Of a stretch of DNA of 64,000 bases, positions 1 to 8,489 are shown in pieces. The notes beneath the pieces were generated by a model. The model was not told where the DNA came from. It saw only the letters and a list, made by a program, of their open reading frames with translations, and searched no databases. Source of the DNA: an uncultured Collinsella sp. (GTDB taxonomy: Bacteria; Actinomycetota; Coriobacteriia; Coriobacteriales; Coriobacteriaceae); the NCBI GenBank assembly GCA_900541065.1, contig UQIE01000012.1, positions 1 to 64,000 on the forward strand. The letters run 5' to 3'. Within the stretch, counting starts at the first letter, position 1. Each line of letters opens with the position of its first letter. Made by a program: the position numbers and the translations under genes.

Positions 1-278
1 CCGTTGCCGCGCCCCGCAGTGCCCGCTTCCCCCGAGAACAATTATCAGTGCAGGTCAGAGCTGTGGCGTTTTGGGGCGTGCTTGGTCTCCTACAAAAAGC
101 CTGCTCACTTGGTTTTTCTGCTAGAAGACCGCCGCGATGGAAGGCAGCTCCCTCGTGGCGGCAGACATTTGCCCAGATAAAACCTGCCAAAATAAACCTG
201 TCTACTCTTTGAGCCAGAGCCGACAATAATTCAAATGGCGAAATCAAAGGGCGTTCTCCACATGGAGGGCGCCCTTTT
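1..278. other. Intergenic region at the window edge
   Basis: I see no convincing gene here. Positions about 173-202 hold a truncated, reverse-oriented copy of the CCTGCCAAAA / GGGACAGG palindromic repeat found elsewhere in the window. Positions 246-280 hold a hairpin followed by six T. The rest shows no codon pattern or structure that I can support. Confidence 0.6.
173..202 (-). repeat. Palindromic repeat family 1, truncated copy
   Basis: The stretch reads as the reverse complement of the repeat that is complete at 6459, 41593, 47645 and 49678: an AACCTGCCAAAA arm, then ATAAACCTGTC. The second arm is missing, so this is a half copy. See the repeat-family finding. Confidence 0.6.
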
Positions 279-280
279 TT
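246..280. terminator. Probable intrinsic terminator beside the luxR-type gene
   Basis: AAAGGGCG and CGCCCTTT pair, with an inner CTCC/GGAG stem and an ACAT loop, and six T follow on the + strand. It lies immediately beyond the stop of the minus-strand regulator. A read-out in either direction would meet it, although the T tract favours the + direction. Confidence 0.6.
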
Positions 281-1082
281 ATCGCGGGATGTTTTGCGTG
301 GCAGTCATGAGGCCCAGGCGGTTGCTGACGCCGAGCTTGCGATAGATGGCGTTGACATGCTTCTTGACGGTTGACTCGCTTATGAATAGCTCGTTTGCCA
401 TCTGTTTGTTCGTTTTGCCGTCGAGCATGAGCCGCATGACTTCGGCTTCGCGCGGTTGGATATTGTGTTCTGTAATGAAAGCATTCAGCTGGTTTGTGTC
501 TTCTGTCTGGGTGAGTTTAATGCCCCGAGGATAGAGGTTGGCGAGCGCGAGGCTCGCGTGCCGAGCGATTTCGAGCAGGATTGCGAGCTCGGTGTCGGTG
601 AAGTCTCCGGCTGTGCGTTCGCGAAACAGGGTGATGCTTCCTAGCGGCCTGTCGTTGTGCGCGAGCGTGGCCGTACAGCCAAAGTAGACGCCCTGCGGTT
701 CCATCCATTTGCGATAGATGGGCGTGGCATCGCGTCGCTCGACGTCGACGAGGTCGAGGTCGCGGTAGACGCCGACCTTATGTAAGTCAAAGCTCCATGT
801 TGTATAGTCCATCGCGGCGTAGCGGTTGTAGTAGTCGCTCAGTGCGCGGTCGTCCATTCCGCTGCTTGCGGGGTGGACGTAACGTGGGGCATCACTGCCC
901 GCCGCCTCGATCAGGTCGAACATGGCGATCCGATGGGGCACGAGCCCTGTCGTTCCCTCGAGGGTCTCCTTTTGCAGCTTATCGACACCGTGTGATGCGT
1001 GGATTGCAAGCGCAAGCTCGTTGAGAGCAGTCCAGGTCGTACTGTCCAACTCAATAGTCTGCTGTTTATTGCATGGGGGCAT
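279..1082 (-). CDS. LuxR family transcriptional regulator with GAF-like sensor
   Basis: This encodes a 267-residue DNA-binding regulator. The C-terminal ~65 residues form a LuxR/FixJ helix-turn-helix: REAEVMRLMLDGKTNKQMA, then a recognition helix ESTVKKHVNAIYRKLGV. The N-terminal ~190 residues look like a GAF/autoinducer-binding-type sensor fold, rich in aromatic residues (DYYNRYAAMDYTTWSFD), ending in a helix before a linker. I chose the ATG at 1082 because AAAGGA lies seven bases upstream. An in-frame ATG at 1118 would add 12 residues but has a poor ribosome binding site. It is divergent from the agmatine deiminase gene 180 bp away, so it may control that gene; this is inference from position only. 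The ligand is unknown. Confidence 0.85.
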   Translation of the reverse strand: MPPCNKQQTIELDSTTWTALNELALAIHASHGVDKLQKETLEGTTGLVPHRIAMFDLIEAAGSDAPRYVHPASSGMDDRALSDYYNRYAAMDYTTWSFDLHKVGVYRDLDLVDVERRDATPIYRKWMEPQGVYFGCTATLAHNDRPLGSITLFRERTAGDFTDTELAILLEIARHASLALANLYPRGIKLTQTEDTNQLNAFITEHNIQPREAEVMRLMLDGKTNKQMANELFISESTVKKHVNAIYRKLGVSNRLGLMTATQNIPR

Positions 1083-1311
1083 AGGGCGTCCTTTCCATTG
1101 TGGAACCCAGTATGTCATGTTCTCGGTCTGAATAGAACTTTAGGTCAGCGAATGGTATACCGTCGGTCGCTGAAAGGGGCTCGAGGGACCATTGAGGACA
1201 TCTGGCTACGGCTGCATCATGGTCTCGTCAAGCAAAAGCACCGAGATTTAGGAGCTTGAAACGAAGACCATCTATGAGAGTGAATCCACGCCTAAGAAGG
1301 ACGGGTTCTAT

Positions 1312-2382
1312 ATGCCCGGCGAGTATGAGGAACAGGAGCGCACCTGGATTCTGTGGCCGCACCGCTCCGACGTGTGGCGCTGCGGCGCCAAGCCGGCGCA
1401 GAAGGTCTTCACCGAGATCATCATGACCGTTGCACGTTTTCAGCCCATCACTGTGGGCGTCAACACCGAAGACTTCCCCGCGGTGTGTGAGATCTTCGAC
1501 GGCGTTGAAAACGTGCGCGTTATCCACATGGAGTACAACGACAGCTGGATTCGCGACCCCGGCCCGGCGTTCCTCGTTAATGACAATGGTGAGGTTGCTC
1601 TTTCGCACTTCCACTTTAATGCTTACGGCGGTTTCATTGACGGCCTGTATTTCCCGTGGGACAAGGACGCTTCCATTGGCCTGCAGGTGGCACAGCTCGA
1701 GCAGGTTAACCGCTATCGTCCCGAGGATTATATCCTCGAGGGCGGCTCGTTCAACTGTGATGGTCAAGGCACCGTCGTGACCACCGAGATGTGTCTGCTC
1801 AACGAGGACCGCAACCCGCAGTACACCAAGGAGCAGATTGAGGAGAAGCTCTCTGAGTATCTCGGTATCGAGAAGGTTATCTGGATCAAGGACGGTATCG
1901 ATCCGTACGAAACGAACGGTCATGTGGACGACGTCGCATGCTTTAGTGCGCCCGGCGAGGTCTGCTGCATGTGGACCGATGATCCCAACCATAAGTTCTA
2001 CAAGGAGTGCCAAGAGGCGTATAAGACGCTTTCCGAGACGACGGATGCCCGTGGCCGCAAGCTTAAGATCCACAAGGTGATTATGCCTGCGACCTCGGTA
2101 TATATGACCGAGGAGGAGGCATCGACCATCGATCCGGTCGAGGGTGTGCTGCCGCGTACTCCCGAGGACGCTTTCGAGCCGAGCTACCTCAACTTCCTGC
2201 CCATCAACGGCGCAGTGCTTGTACCGCAGTTCGGCGATCCCAATGACGCCCAGGCGCTCAAGGATATCCAGGCTGCTTATCCGGACCGTGAAGTCATCGG
2301 TATCATGACTCGCGAGGTTATTTACGGCGGCGGCAACATTCACTGCATCACCCAGCAGCAGCCCAAGGCGCGCTGCAAGTAG
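1312..2382 (+). CDS. aguA: Agmatine deiminase
   Basis: Agmatine deiminase hydrolyses agmatine to N-carbamoylputrescine and ammonia in the cytoplasm, the first step of agmatine use toward putrescine. The family signature is clear: MPGEYEEQERTWILWPHR at the N terminus, EGGSFNCDGQGTVVTTEMCL mid-protein, NGHVDDVACF, and the catalytic cysteine in GGGNIHCITQQ (about residue 345 from this start). The first canonical ATG is at 1312, giving 356 residues. However, the conserved N-terminal STPK.DGF motif of the family is encoded just upstream, at about 1285-1308. The in-frame codon correctly placed after an AGGAG site (1250-1254) is ACG at 1261, not ATG. The real start may therefore be ACG at 1261, or the original start may be mutated. 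No amino acid antiporter or carbamate kinase gene is adjacent. Confidence 0.93.
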   Translation: MPGEYEEQERTWILWPHRSDVWRCGAKPAQKVFTEIIMTVARFQPITVGVNTEDFPAVCEIFDGVENVRVIHMEYNDSWIRDPGPAFLVNDNGEVALSHFHFNAYGGFIDGLYFPWDKDASIGLQVAQLEQVNRYRPEDYILEGGSFNCDGQGTVVTTEMCLLNEDRNPQYTKEQIEEKLSEYLGIEKVIWIKDGIDPYETNGHVDDVACFSAPGEVCCMWTDDPNHKFYKECQEAYKTLSETTDARGRKLKIHKVIMPATSVYMTEEEASTIDPVEGVLPRTPEDAFEPSYLNFLPINGAVLVPQFGDPNDAQALKDIQAAYPDREVIGIMTREVIYGGGNIHCITQQQPKARCK

Positions 2383-2422
2383 ATGCGGTTGCAGACACAC
2401 GGGGTAGTGTCGATATGACCTG

Positions 2423-2457
2423 GGGCCCGCTGGCGCACACGCTGGCGGGCCCTTTTG
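2423..2457 (+). terminator. Intrinsic terminator after agmatine deiminase
   Basis: GGGCCCGC and GCGGGCCC form a strong stem separated by a short loop and followed by TTTT. It lies about 40 bp beyond the aguA stop. Confidence 0.8.
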
Positions 2458-2520
2458 CGTGCGGCGGGCAGCGTTGCACACGGGCACTCGGGTCTAAGCG
2501 AGGGTACCAGGGGCCTTGCT

Positions 2521-2562
2521 TATCGTCGATAGTTGGTCTAGAATCGTCGATAGTCGATGATA
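2521..2562 (+). promoter_or_regulatory. Paired near-palindromic boxes upstream of the AlbA_2 gene
   Basis: ATCGTCGATAG occurs at 2522-2532 and again at 2543-2553, exactly 21 bp apart (two helical turns). The first is part of the odd palindrome TATCGTCGATA. A partial third copy (TCGATGATAG) runs into the ribosome binding site. The layout suggests an autoregulatory operator for the downstream DNA-binding protein. This is inferred from spacing and symmetry only. Confidence 0.5.
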
Positions 2563-2571
2563 GGGGGTAGC

Positions 2572-4122
2572 ATGCAGCTTGTTGAAAGTGAGACCGTGGA
2601 GTTCAAGTGCACATTTACCCCTAAGTTGCTCAAAGCTGTGGTGGCGTTTGCCAATTCGAATGGCGGTACCTTGTATATCGGAATCGACGATTTTGGCAGC
2701 ATCGTCGGCGTGGACGATATCGATGCCACCATGCTTCAATGCTCTAATGCAATAACCGATGGCGTGTATCCCGACGTTTCTGAAATCACGACGGTCTCCG
2801 CATTGGACATCGATGGCGCAGCGTTGGTGAAAATCGAGGTGGAAGCGGGTCCTCACAAGCCGTACTGCCTGTGCTCGAAGGGATTTGTTCCCGCCGGGGT
2901 ATATCGGCGCCTAGGTCCTGCCAACGTGCCCATCGAGATGGCCCAGATCCGCTCGATGATCAAGCGCACCGACGGCGATTATTTTGAGACCGTGCGCTCT
3001 CATGAACAGAGCTTGACGTTTTTTGAAGCCGAGCGGGTCTTTAGGCGCGCGGAGATTACGTTTGACCAAACCTCTCAAAAGAATCTCGGCCTTATCGATG
3101 AGCTGGGCTTTTACACCAATTTGGCACTGCTGGTCTCTGACCAAAACCCCTTTGCAGTCCGCGCTGGCCTCTTCAACGACGATGCGTATACCGAGTTTAT
3201 CGACCGTCAGGATGGCGAGGGCTCGATCTTCAGGCAGATAGAGGATATCGAACGGTTCCTCAATATATCGAACGCAACGCGTATGTACTTTGTGCCGGGA
3301 AGGCTCGATCGCATAGATAAGGACGACTATCCCCGCGAGGCTGTTCGAGAGGGAATTCTGAACCTGTTTATCCATCGCGACTACGAATCTTCGGTGGCGT
3401 CTCTTATCAAGATGAGCCGTACGGCGCTTGAATTTACCAATGCGGGAGGGCCGCAGCACATCAGCGTCGAGGAGGCGCTTGCGGGCGGCTCGGACGCTCG
3501 GAATCCAAAGCTGCAACTGCTCTTTTTGCGTCTGGGGATGGTTGAGGCGTTTGGAACGGGCCTCAAGGGGATCCGTGCGCTCTATGAGGCGGAAGGGTTG
3601 GAACCCGAAGTCTGCGCCTACCCTGCAATGTTTAGGTTGTCGCTGCCCAACGTCAACGCCGTGCGCAATTCCTATCTGACGCCTCGTGGCAATAGCGGTC
3701 CCAACTTGCGTGGGGATTACAGCGATTATGAGCAGCTCGAGCGGGAAGGGGCGCTGCCGCCCGATGTTTCGCAGGCGTTTGCATCCGTGCGAGCGCAGCG
3801 AGAGGGGCACGTGTCGATGAATGGCGACTGCGGCCACGAGGTGCGTGCCAAGCTCGTGGAGGAGCTTGGCTTTGATGTTGCGTGCAAGGCGTCCGCGATG
3901 CTACAGGATGTCTCGGACGAGCGACGTGGTGGATACGCTCGCGCCTTGATTCGCTTTGCCCTTGAGCGGCCCCGCGGTTTTACGCGCCAGGATGCTTCGG
4001 ACGCTCTGGGAACTGGGCGCGACGTGACGCTGCGGGTTATCAACGGTTTGCTTGAGGAAGGCGCACTCGTTAAAGAGGGGCGCGCTCGGGCGACGAGATA
4101 TCGCGCTGTCGGGCAGGTTTAG
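2572..4122 (+). CDS. AlbA_2 / divergent AAA-4 type putative transcriptional regulator
   Basis: This is a 516-residue cytoplasmic protein. The N terminus (VESETVEFKCTFTP, then FANSNGGTLYIGIDDFGSIVG) matches the Schlafen-like AlbA_2 fold. The middle part (REAVREGILNLFIHRDYES, FTNAGGP, LRLGMVEAFGTGLKGI) matches the ATP-binding HATPase_c_4-type region. The C terminus (about 450-516) is a winged-helix-like stretch with FTRQDASDALG and EGALVKEGRARATRYRAVG. I chose ATG 2572 because AGGGGG lies four to five bases upstream; an ATG at 2557 has no such site. The boxes at 2521-2562 suggest self-regulation. Family members are mostly described as regulators and sometimes sit with defence or toxin systems. 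No partner gene is visible here, and the specific target is unknown. Confidence 0.8.
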   Translation: MQLVESETVEFKCTFTPKLLKAVVAFANSNGGTLYIGIDDFGSIVGVDDIDATMLQCSNAITDGVYPDVSEITTVSALDIDGAALVKIEVEAGPHKPYCLCSKGFVPAGVYRRLGPANVPIEMAQIRSMIKRTDGDYFETVRSHEQSLTFFEAERVFRRAEITFDQTSQKNLGLIDELGFYTNLALLVSDQNPFAVRAGLFNDDAYTEFIDRQDGEGSIFRQIEDIERFLNISNATRMYFVPGRLDRIDKDDYPREAVREGILNLFIHRDYESSVASLIKMSRTALEFTNAGGPQHISVEEALAGGSDARNPKLQLLFLRLGMVEAFGTGLKGIRALYEAEGLEPEVCAYPAMFRLSLPNVNAVRNSYLTPRGNSGPNLRGDYSDYEQLEREGALPPDVSQAFASVRAQREGHVSMNGDCGHEVRAKLVEELGFDVACKASAMLQDVSDERRGGYARALIRFALERPRGFTRQDASDALGTGRDVTLRVINGLLEEGALVKEGRARATRYRAVGQV

Positions 4123-4204
4123 GGACGGGCGGTCCGGCCCCCTGGGTTATTCCTGGGCAGAGGCCAAGGGCCGGGTGCCCGGCGCACCTTGATTGAAGGG
4201 GTAC

Positions 4205-4849
4205 TTAGAGCGTGCCTCCGTACATATAGACGATAAATCCGTCACCGGCGTCTTGGCTGTGGTCCTCTAGGATGCGCTTCATGTTGAGGTGCTCGTAAAA
4301 CTGCCAGTCGGAGTTGCAGTCGCTCATCAGGAAGAATTTGGTGCAGCCTGCCTTGGCGAGCTCGGCGCGCGCAAGGTCGATGAGCTCGCGGCCGAGTCCC
4401 TTGCCCTGCCATTCAGGCACAATGATAATCAAGTTGAGCTGACCCTGGGCATATTCGTTGCCTGTGGCGGCAAAGCGATCCGCTGTGGCCTTTTCGCGGC
4501 TGTCTCCAAAGAGCGAGCCCTCGAGCTTGGCATCGGCGGTCTTTGCCATCTCGGTTGCCTGGGCGAACATCTCGTTATAGCAGGGCTCCCACGTGGGATT
4601 GGTGCGCGGCTTGCCGTCCTCGAAGATGCCGATGCAGCAGGCGGCGATAATGCGGCCCTCGGTCTCGGCGACGAGTGCGATGGGGGAGCGCTGCAGCTGC
4701 ATGGCGATGTTAAAGCGCGCGCAGAAATCGGCAGCTTCGACGTCGCCGCGGTTGCGCAGCGTGTTGCACCACAGCTGGTTGTAGATGGCGGCGATGCCGG
4801 CCAGGTCATCGAGCGTGGCGGCGCGCAGGGTTACGTTGTCAAGGCTCAT
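4205..4849 (-). CDS. GNAT family N-acetyltransferase
   Basis: A 214-residue acyl-CoA-dependent acetyltransferase. The acetyl-CoA binding motif is visible as VPEWQGKGLGRELIDLA (Q/RxxGxG/A type), followed by a cysteine-rich beta strand (AGCTKFFLMSDCNSDW) and the usual C-terminal YEHLNM segment. The length is typical for a GNAT with a mid-domain insertion. I chose ATG 4849 because AAGGAG lies six bases upstream; the longer TTG start at 4864 is less likely. The gene stands alone. The substrate cannot be told from sequence. Confidence 0.85.
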   Translation of the reverse strand: MSLDNVTLRAATLDDLAGIAAIYNQLWCNTLRNRGDVEAADFCARFNIAMQLQRSPIALVAETEGRIIAACCIGIFEDGKPRTNPTWEPCYNEMFAQATEMAKTADAKLEGSLFGDSREKATADRFAATGNEYAQGQLNLIIIVPEWQGKGLGRELIDLARAELAKAGCTKFFLMSDCNSDWQFYEHLNMKRILEDHSQDAGDGFIVYMYGGTL

Positions 4850-4996
4850 GGAGGCTCCTTCCAAGTTGGGTCAGGCCACCTCTGAGTGTGACATGGCCGC
4901 AGAGCGCCCGCATCAATCATTCGGCAGACGAGCCACGATACCTCGGGGACGGAGGGCCCTAAGAAGGAATGAGGGCGGATTTTCGGACACTTGCTC

Positions 4997-5066
4997 GATG
5001 AGAGTGGATAATCTCCCACTTTTAGCGCTGGTATAGGCCAAAAACGGGAGATTATCCACTCTCATC
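4997..5066. repeat. 21-bp perfect inverted repeat with 28-nt loop
   Basis: Arms at 4997-5017 and 5046-5066 are perfect reverse complements over 21 bp. The 28-nt loop contains a smaller CTTTT..AAAA pairing. The arm core (GTGGATAATCTCCC) resembles the GTGGAATAGTTCC arms of the elements at 24421, 42361 and 50732, which share the same arm and loop lengths. It is probably the same REP-like family. Confidence 0.7.
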
Positions 5067-5071
5067 CTATG

Positions 5072-5190
5072 TAGTCATTGGGGATGTTCTTAAACGACCA
5101 GTCAAACAAGAGCGTCCCCAACGACTACCCCAAGGAATGTCCCAGACTGCCGGCAGAAAAGGAACGTCCCTAACTGCCGCATCCGGAGTA
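5072..5190. repeat. Imperfect palindrome and direct repeats (GGGGAYGTTCTT type)
   Basis: GTAGTCATTGGGGATGTTCT near 5071 pairs imperfectly with the strand ending in CCCCAACGACTAC near 5127. Next come two direct copies of AAGGAAYGTCCC..ACTGCCG, starting at about 5132 and 5159 (27-bp period). No coding potential is seen. The composition resembles REP sequences associated with RAYT transposases, but no such enzyme lies in the window. Confidence 0.5.
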
Positions 5191-5223
5191 AGACAACGCC
5201 GCAGGTAGAGGACGGACAGCGAA

Positions 5224-5320
5224 CGGGTCGCATTTGAGACAAGGTGACGTGAAACGAAAGGGCGCTGACCTTCTGGTCGCGCCCTTGAAGTTGAACGTCA
5301 GATTGTCCAAATGCGGCCCG
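5224..5320 (-). terminator. Long imperfect hairpin at the 3' end of DAHP synthase
   Basis: The 97-base segment folds end to end. CGGG.CGCATTTG, then GACAA, TGACGT and AAGGGCGC pair with their complements, with small symmetric bulges between stems. It abuts the stop codon of the minus-strand DAHP synthase gene (5326), so it probably acts as a terminator or mRNA 3' stabiliser. It also has the graded stem-bulge shape of a REP-like element. Confidence 0.65.
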
Positions 5321-5325
5321 CGTAA

Positions 5326-6357
5326 CTAAACCCGCTCTGCGATCTCGTGGATGAGGTAGTCGGTCTTTTCCCAGCCCAGGCACGGGTCGGTGATCGACTT
5401 ACCAAAGACACCGCCATAGACCGGCTGGTTGCCGTCCTCAAGGTAAGACTCGATCATAAAGCCCTTGACCAGCTTGGAGATGGACTCGTTGCGGCGGCAG
5501 CTGTCGAGCACCTCCTTGCAAATGCGGTACTGCTCCAGCGGGCGCTTGCCCGAGTTGTCGTGGTTGCAGTCGATGACTGCCGCCGGGTTGGCGTAGCCGG
5601 CATGCTCGGTATAGCGCTCGGCCAGGCGCTCCAGGTGCTCGTAGTGGTAGTTGGGGTAGGTGCGACCGTCGAGACCGATGTAGCCACGCATGACGGCGTG
5701 TGCGAGCGGGTTGCCGTCGCACTCAACCTCCCAGTTGCGGAAGATGAAGCTTTGATGTGCCTGGGCGGCGTAGATGGAGTTAAGCATGACGGTGGTGGAA
5801 CCGGCGGTGGGGTTTTTCATGCCCACAGGCACCGAAATGCCGCTCGACACCAGGCGATGCTCCTGGTTTTCGACCGAGCGCGCGCCCACGGCGACGTAGC
5901 TCAGCAGGTCGACGAGGTACTGGTAGTTGGACGGGTAGAGCATCTCGTCGGCGGTAAAGAAACCGGTCTCCTCGATGACGCGCAGGTGCATGTGACGGAT
6001 GGCCTTAACGCCCTCGAGCAGGTCGTCGGGAGCCTCGGGGTCGGGGTTGTGCAGCAGGCCTTTGTAACCAGTGCCCTTGGTGCGCGGCTTGTTGGTGTAG
6101 ACGCGCGGAATGATGATGAGTTTGTCCTTGACCTCTTCGGCGACCTTGGCCAGTCGGTTCATGTACTCAAGCACTGAGTCCTCGCGGTCGGCAGAGCACG
6201 GGCCGATGATGAGCACCTTGCGTGCATCCTCGCCGGTAAAGACCTTGGCGACCTCGGCGTCGAATGCCTGCTTTTTGGCGGTAAGCTCGGCGGAAAGCGG
6301 CATTTCCTCGCGGATCTCCATGGGGATCGGCAACCTGCGCTTGAATTCCATGGCCAT
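5326..6357 (-). CDS. aroF: 3-deoxy-7-phosphoheptulonate (DAHP) synthase, class I
   Basis: This enzyme condenses phosphoenolpyruvate with erythrose 4-phosphate, the first committed step of the shikimate pathway. The 343-residue length and motifs match the AroFGH type: KVLIIGPCSADREDSVLEY, IIIPRVYTNKPRTKGTGYKG, GARSVENQEHR, GMKNPTAGST and DCNHDNSGKRP. Metal and substrate ligands (the PCS cysteine, the NQEHR histidine and the C-terminal DP region) are present. ATG 6357 has AAAGGAGG six bases upstream. The gene is monocistronic here, followed by the hairpin at 5224-5320. I cannot tell which aromatic amino acid inhibits it, so the letter in the gene symbol is nominal. Confidence 0.93.
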   Translation of the reverse strand: MAMEFKRRLPIPMEIREEMPLSAELTAKKQAFDAEVAKVFTGEDARKVLIIGPCSADREDSVLEYMNRLAKVAEEVKDKLIIIPRVYTNKPRTKGTGYKGLLHNPDPEAPDDLLEGVKAIRHMHLRVIEETGFFTADEMLYPSNYQYLVDLLSYVAVGARSVENQEHRLVSSGISVPVGMKNPTAGSTTVMLNSIYAAQAHQSFIFRNWEVECDGNPLAHAVMRGYIGLDGRTYPNYHYEHLERLAERYTEHAGYANPAAVIDCNHDNSGKRPLEQYRICKEVLDSCRRNESISKLVKGFMIESYLEDGNQPVYGGVFGKSITDPCLGWEKTDYLIHEIAERV

Positions 6358-6458
6358 ATGGGGCCTCCTTTATCAATTAACGGCAACAATTGGCGAATTC
6401 TCGAATGCTCGGCATTATCCGCTGTCGCACGCTAAAGTGCAAGCCCTTGCTACCCCGA

Positions 6459-6500
6459 AACCTACCAAAAAGGGACAGGTTTATTTTGGCAGGTTTTATC
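6459..6500 (+). repeat. Palindromic repeat family 1, complete copy
   Basis: An AACCTACCAAAA arm, then AGGGACAGGTTTA, then a TTTTGGCAGGTTTTATCTGG arm. The arms pair (one mismatch) and leave a loop that carries GGGACAGGT. Similar copies lie at 38034 (reverse), 41593, 47645 and 49678. It sits in the gap between the ABC exporter and aroF. Confidence 0.8.
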
Positions 6501-6632
6501 TGGGAAAATGTCGGCACTCGCCGGAAGGGGGGTCGGCGTACGGCACGCTGGAGCAGGTTGGATCTTCTGCGCGCTACCGCAGGTTGCCCTGCGCCCCCGT
6601 TCTCGGGCGTTATTCGTTCCCTGCGGCAGAAT

Positions 6633-8489
6633 TTACGCCGCCTCGTCGAACTGCGAGTTGTACAGGTCGGCGTAGAAGCCGCCCTGGGCGAGCAGTTCGT
6701 CGTGTGTGCCCTTCTCGACGATGTCGCCGTCGCGGATCACCAAGATTACGTCGGCGTTGCGGATCGTGGACAGGCGGTGCGCGATGACAAAGCTGGTGCG
6801 GCCCTGCATCAGCGCATCCATGGCGCGCTGAATGAGCTCCTCGGTACGGGTATCGACGTTGGAAGTCGCCTCGTCCAGAATCAGTGCCGGGCGGTCGGCC
6901 AAAATGGCACGGGCGATGGTCACGAGCTGGCGCTGACCCTGCGACAGGTTGGTGCCCTCCTCGTTGATCATAAAGTCGTAGCCACCGGCGAGCGTATGAA
7001 TAAAGTGGTCGCAGCGTGCGGCGCGCGCAGCGGCCTCGACCTCGGCATCGCTCGCGTCGGGGCGTCCGTAGCGGATGTTCTCGCGGATGGTGCCGTTAAA
7101 CAGCCAGGTGTCCTGCAGCACCATGGCAAACTCGCCGCGCAGTGCCGCGCGGTCCCAGTCGCGCACATCGACGCCCTCGACACGCAGCGAGCCGCCGTCC
7201 ACGTCGTAGAAGCGCTGCAGCAGCTTAATGAGCGTGGTCTTGCCGGCGCCGGTGGGGCCGACGATGGCGATGGTCTGGCCGGGCTGCGCCTCGCAGCTAA
7301 AGTCGTGGATGATGGTCTTGTCGGGCGTGTAGCCAAACTTGACATGGTCAAACACCACGTGGCCGGGGCGCTTCTCGGGAATCTGCGCGTCGGCCTTCTG
7401 CTCCTCCTCGGGCGCGGCCAGGAACTCAAACACGCGCTCGGTGGCGGCGGCCATCGACTGCATCGTGTTGCTCACGTTGCCCAGCTGCTGCACGGGTTGC
7501 GTAAAGTTTCGAACGTACTGGATAAAGCTCTGGATGTCGCCGGGCGTGGCATTGCCGGTCAGCGCGAGCTGCGCGCCCACCACGACGACGCCCACGTAGC
7601 CCATGTTGCCCACCAAGCTCATAAGCGGCATCATCAGGCCCGACAGGAACTGCGAGCGCCAGCCACTAATAAAGAGGCGGTCGTTTTGACGGTCGAACTC
7701 TTCAATCGAGGCCTCGGCGCGGTCGAACACCTGAATGACGTTCTGGCCGGCAAAGTCCTCCTCGATAATGCCGTTGACGGCGCCCAGAACCTGCTGTTGC
7801 TCGCGGAAGTACGGCTGCGAGAAGTGAATCATCACGGTCAGGATAATCGCGGCGGCCGGCAGCGTGAGCACGGTGACGCCGGTAAGCGGCAGGCTGATCG
7901 AAAGCATCATGACGAGCACGCCGATAATCTGCGTCACCGACGTGATGAGCTGTGTCACGCTCTGGTTGAGCGACTGACCCAGCGTATCGACGTCGTTGGT
8001 GATGCGGCTGAGCACGTCTCCCTTGCTGTGGCCGTTGAAGTAACTCATCGGCACGACGGCAATCTTGGCGGCGATTTCCTTGCGCATGCGGTAGCAGATC
8101 TTTTGCGTGACGCCGGTCATGAGCCAGCCCTGGACCAGGCTGCAGACAGAGCTCGCCAGATACAGGCAGAGCAAAAAGCCGAGCGTCTTGGCGATCCAGT
8201 CAAAGTCAACGTCGCCGGTGCCGTTGACCTTGGCGACCAGGCCTTCGAACAGCTTGGTCGTAACCTGGCCGAGCACCTTGGGTCCCACAATGTTAAAGAT
8301 GACCGAGCACACGGCAAAGGCGACGGCGGCAAACACGGCAATCTTGTGCTGGCCGATGTAGCCGAGCAGCTGCCTCATGGTGCCCTTAAAGTCCTTGGCC
8401 TTTTCGCCACGGCGCATGCCACCCATGCGGCCCATGGGACCACGCTGGCGGGTGGGCTTGGGAATCTGAGTCTTGGTCTCGTCTGCCAT
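6633..8489 (-). CDS. ABC exporter half-transporter (permease-ATPase fusion), canonical subunit
   Basis: A 618-residue membrane protein with an N-terminal six-helix exporter domain (about residues 40-340) and a C-terminal nucleotide-binding domain. The ATPase motifs are complete: Walker A GPTGAGKTTLI, signature LSQGQRQL, Walker B ALILDEATS with the catalytic glutamate, and an H-loop histidine in IAHRLST. The start codon overlaps the upstream gene's stop (TAATG), so the two are translationally coupled. The upstream partner has a degenerate Walker B, so together they should form a heterodimeric exporter of the LmrCD/BmrCD/TM287-288 kind. The substrate is unknown; drug or peptide export is the family norm. 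Confidence 0.92.
   Translation of the reverse strand: MADETKTQIPKPTRQRGPMGRMGGMRRGEKAKDFKGTMRQLLGYIGQHKIAVFAAVAFAVCSVIFNIVGPKVLGQVTTKLFEGLVAKVNGTGDVDFDWIAKTLGFLLCLYLASSVCSLVQGWLMTGVTQKICYRMRKEIAAKIAVVPMSYFNGHSKGDVLSRITNDVDTLGQSLNQSVTQLITSVTQIIGVLVMMLSISLPLTGVTVLTLPAAAIILTVMIHFSQPYFREQQQVLGAVNGIIEEDFAGQNVIQVFDRAEASIEEFDRQNDRLFISGWRSQFLSGLMMPLMSLVGNMGYVGVVVVGAQLALTGNATPGDIQSFIQYVRNFTQPVQQLGNVSNTMQSMAAATERVFEFLAAPEEEQKADAQIPEKRPGHVVFDHVKFGYTPDKTIIHDFSCEAQPGQTIAIVGPTGAGKTTLIKLLQRFYDVDGGSLRVEGVDVRDWDRAALRGEFAMVLQDTWLFNGTIRENIRYGRPDASDAEVEAAARAARCDHFIHTLAGGYDFMINEEGTNLSQGQRQLVTIARAILADRPALILDEATSNVDTRTEELIQRAMDALMQGRTSFVIAHRLSTIRNADVILVIRDGDIVEKGTHDELLAQGGFYADLYNSQFDEAA

Noticed and set aside
1228..2487. 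A 419-codon minus-strand frame opposite agmatine deiminase
   Set aside because: Fully overlaps a confidently identified gene and has no family-like motif.
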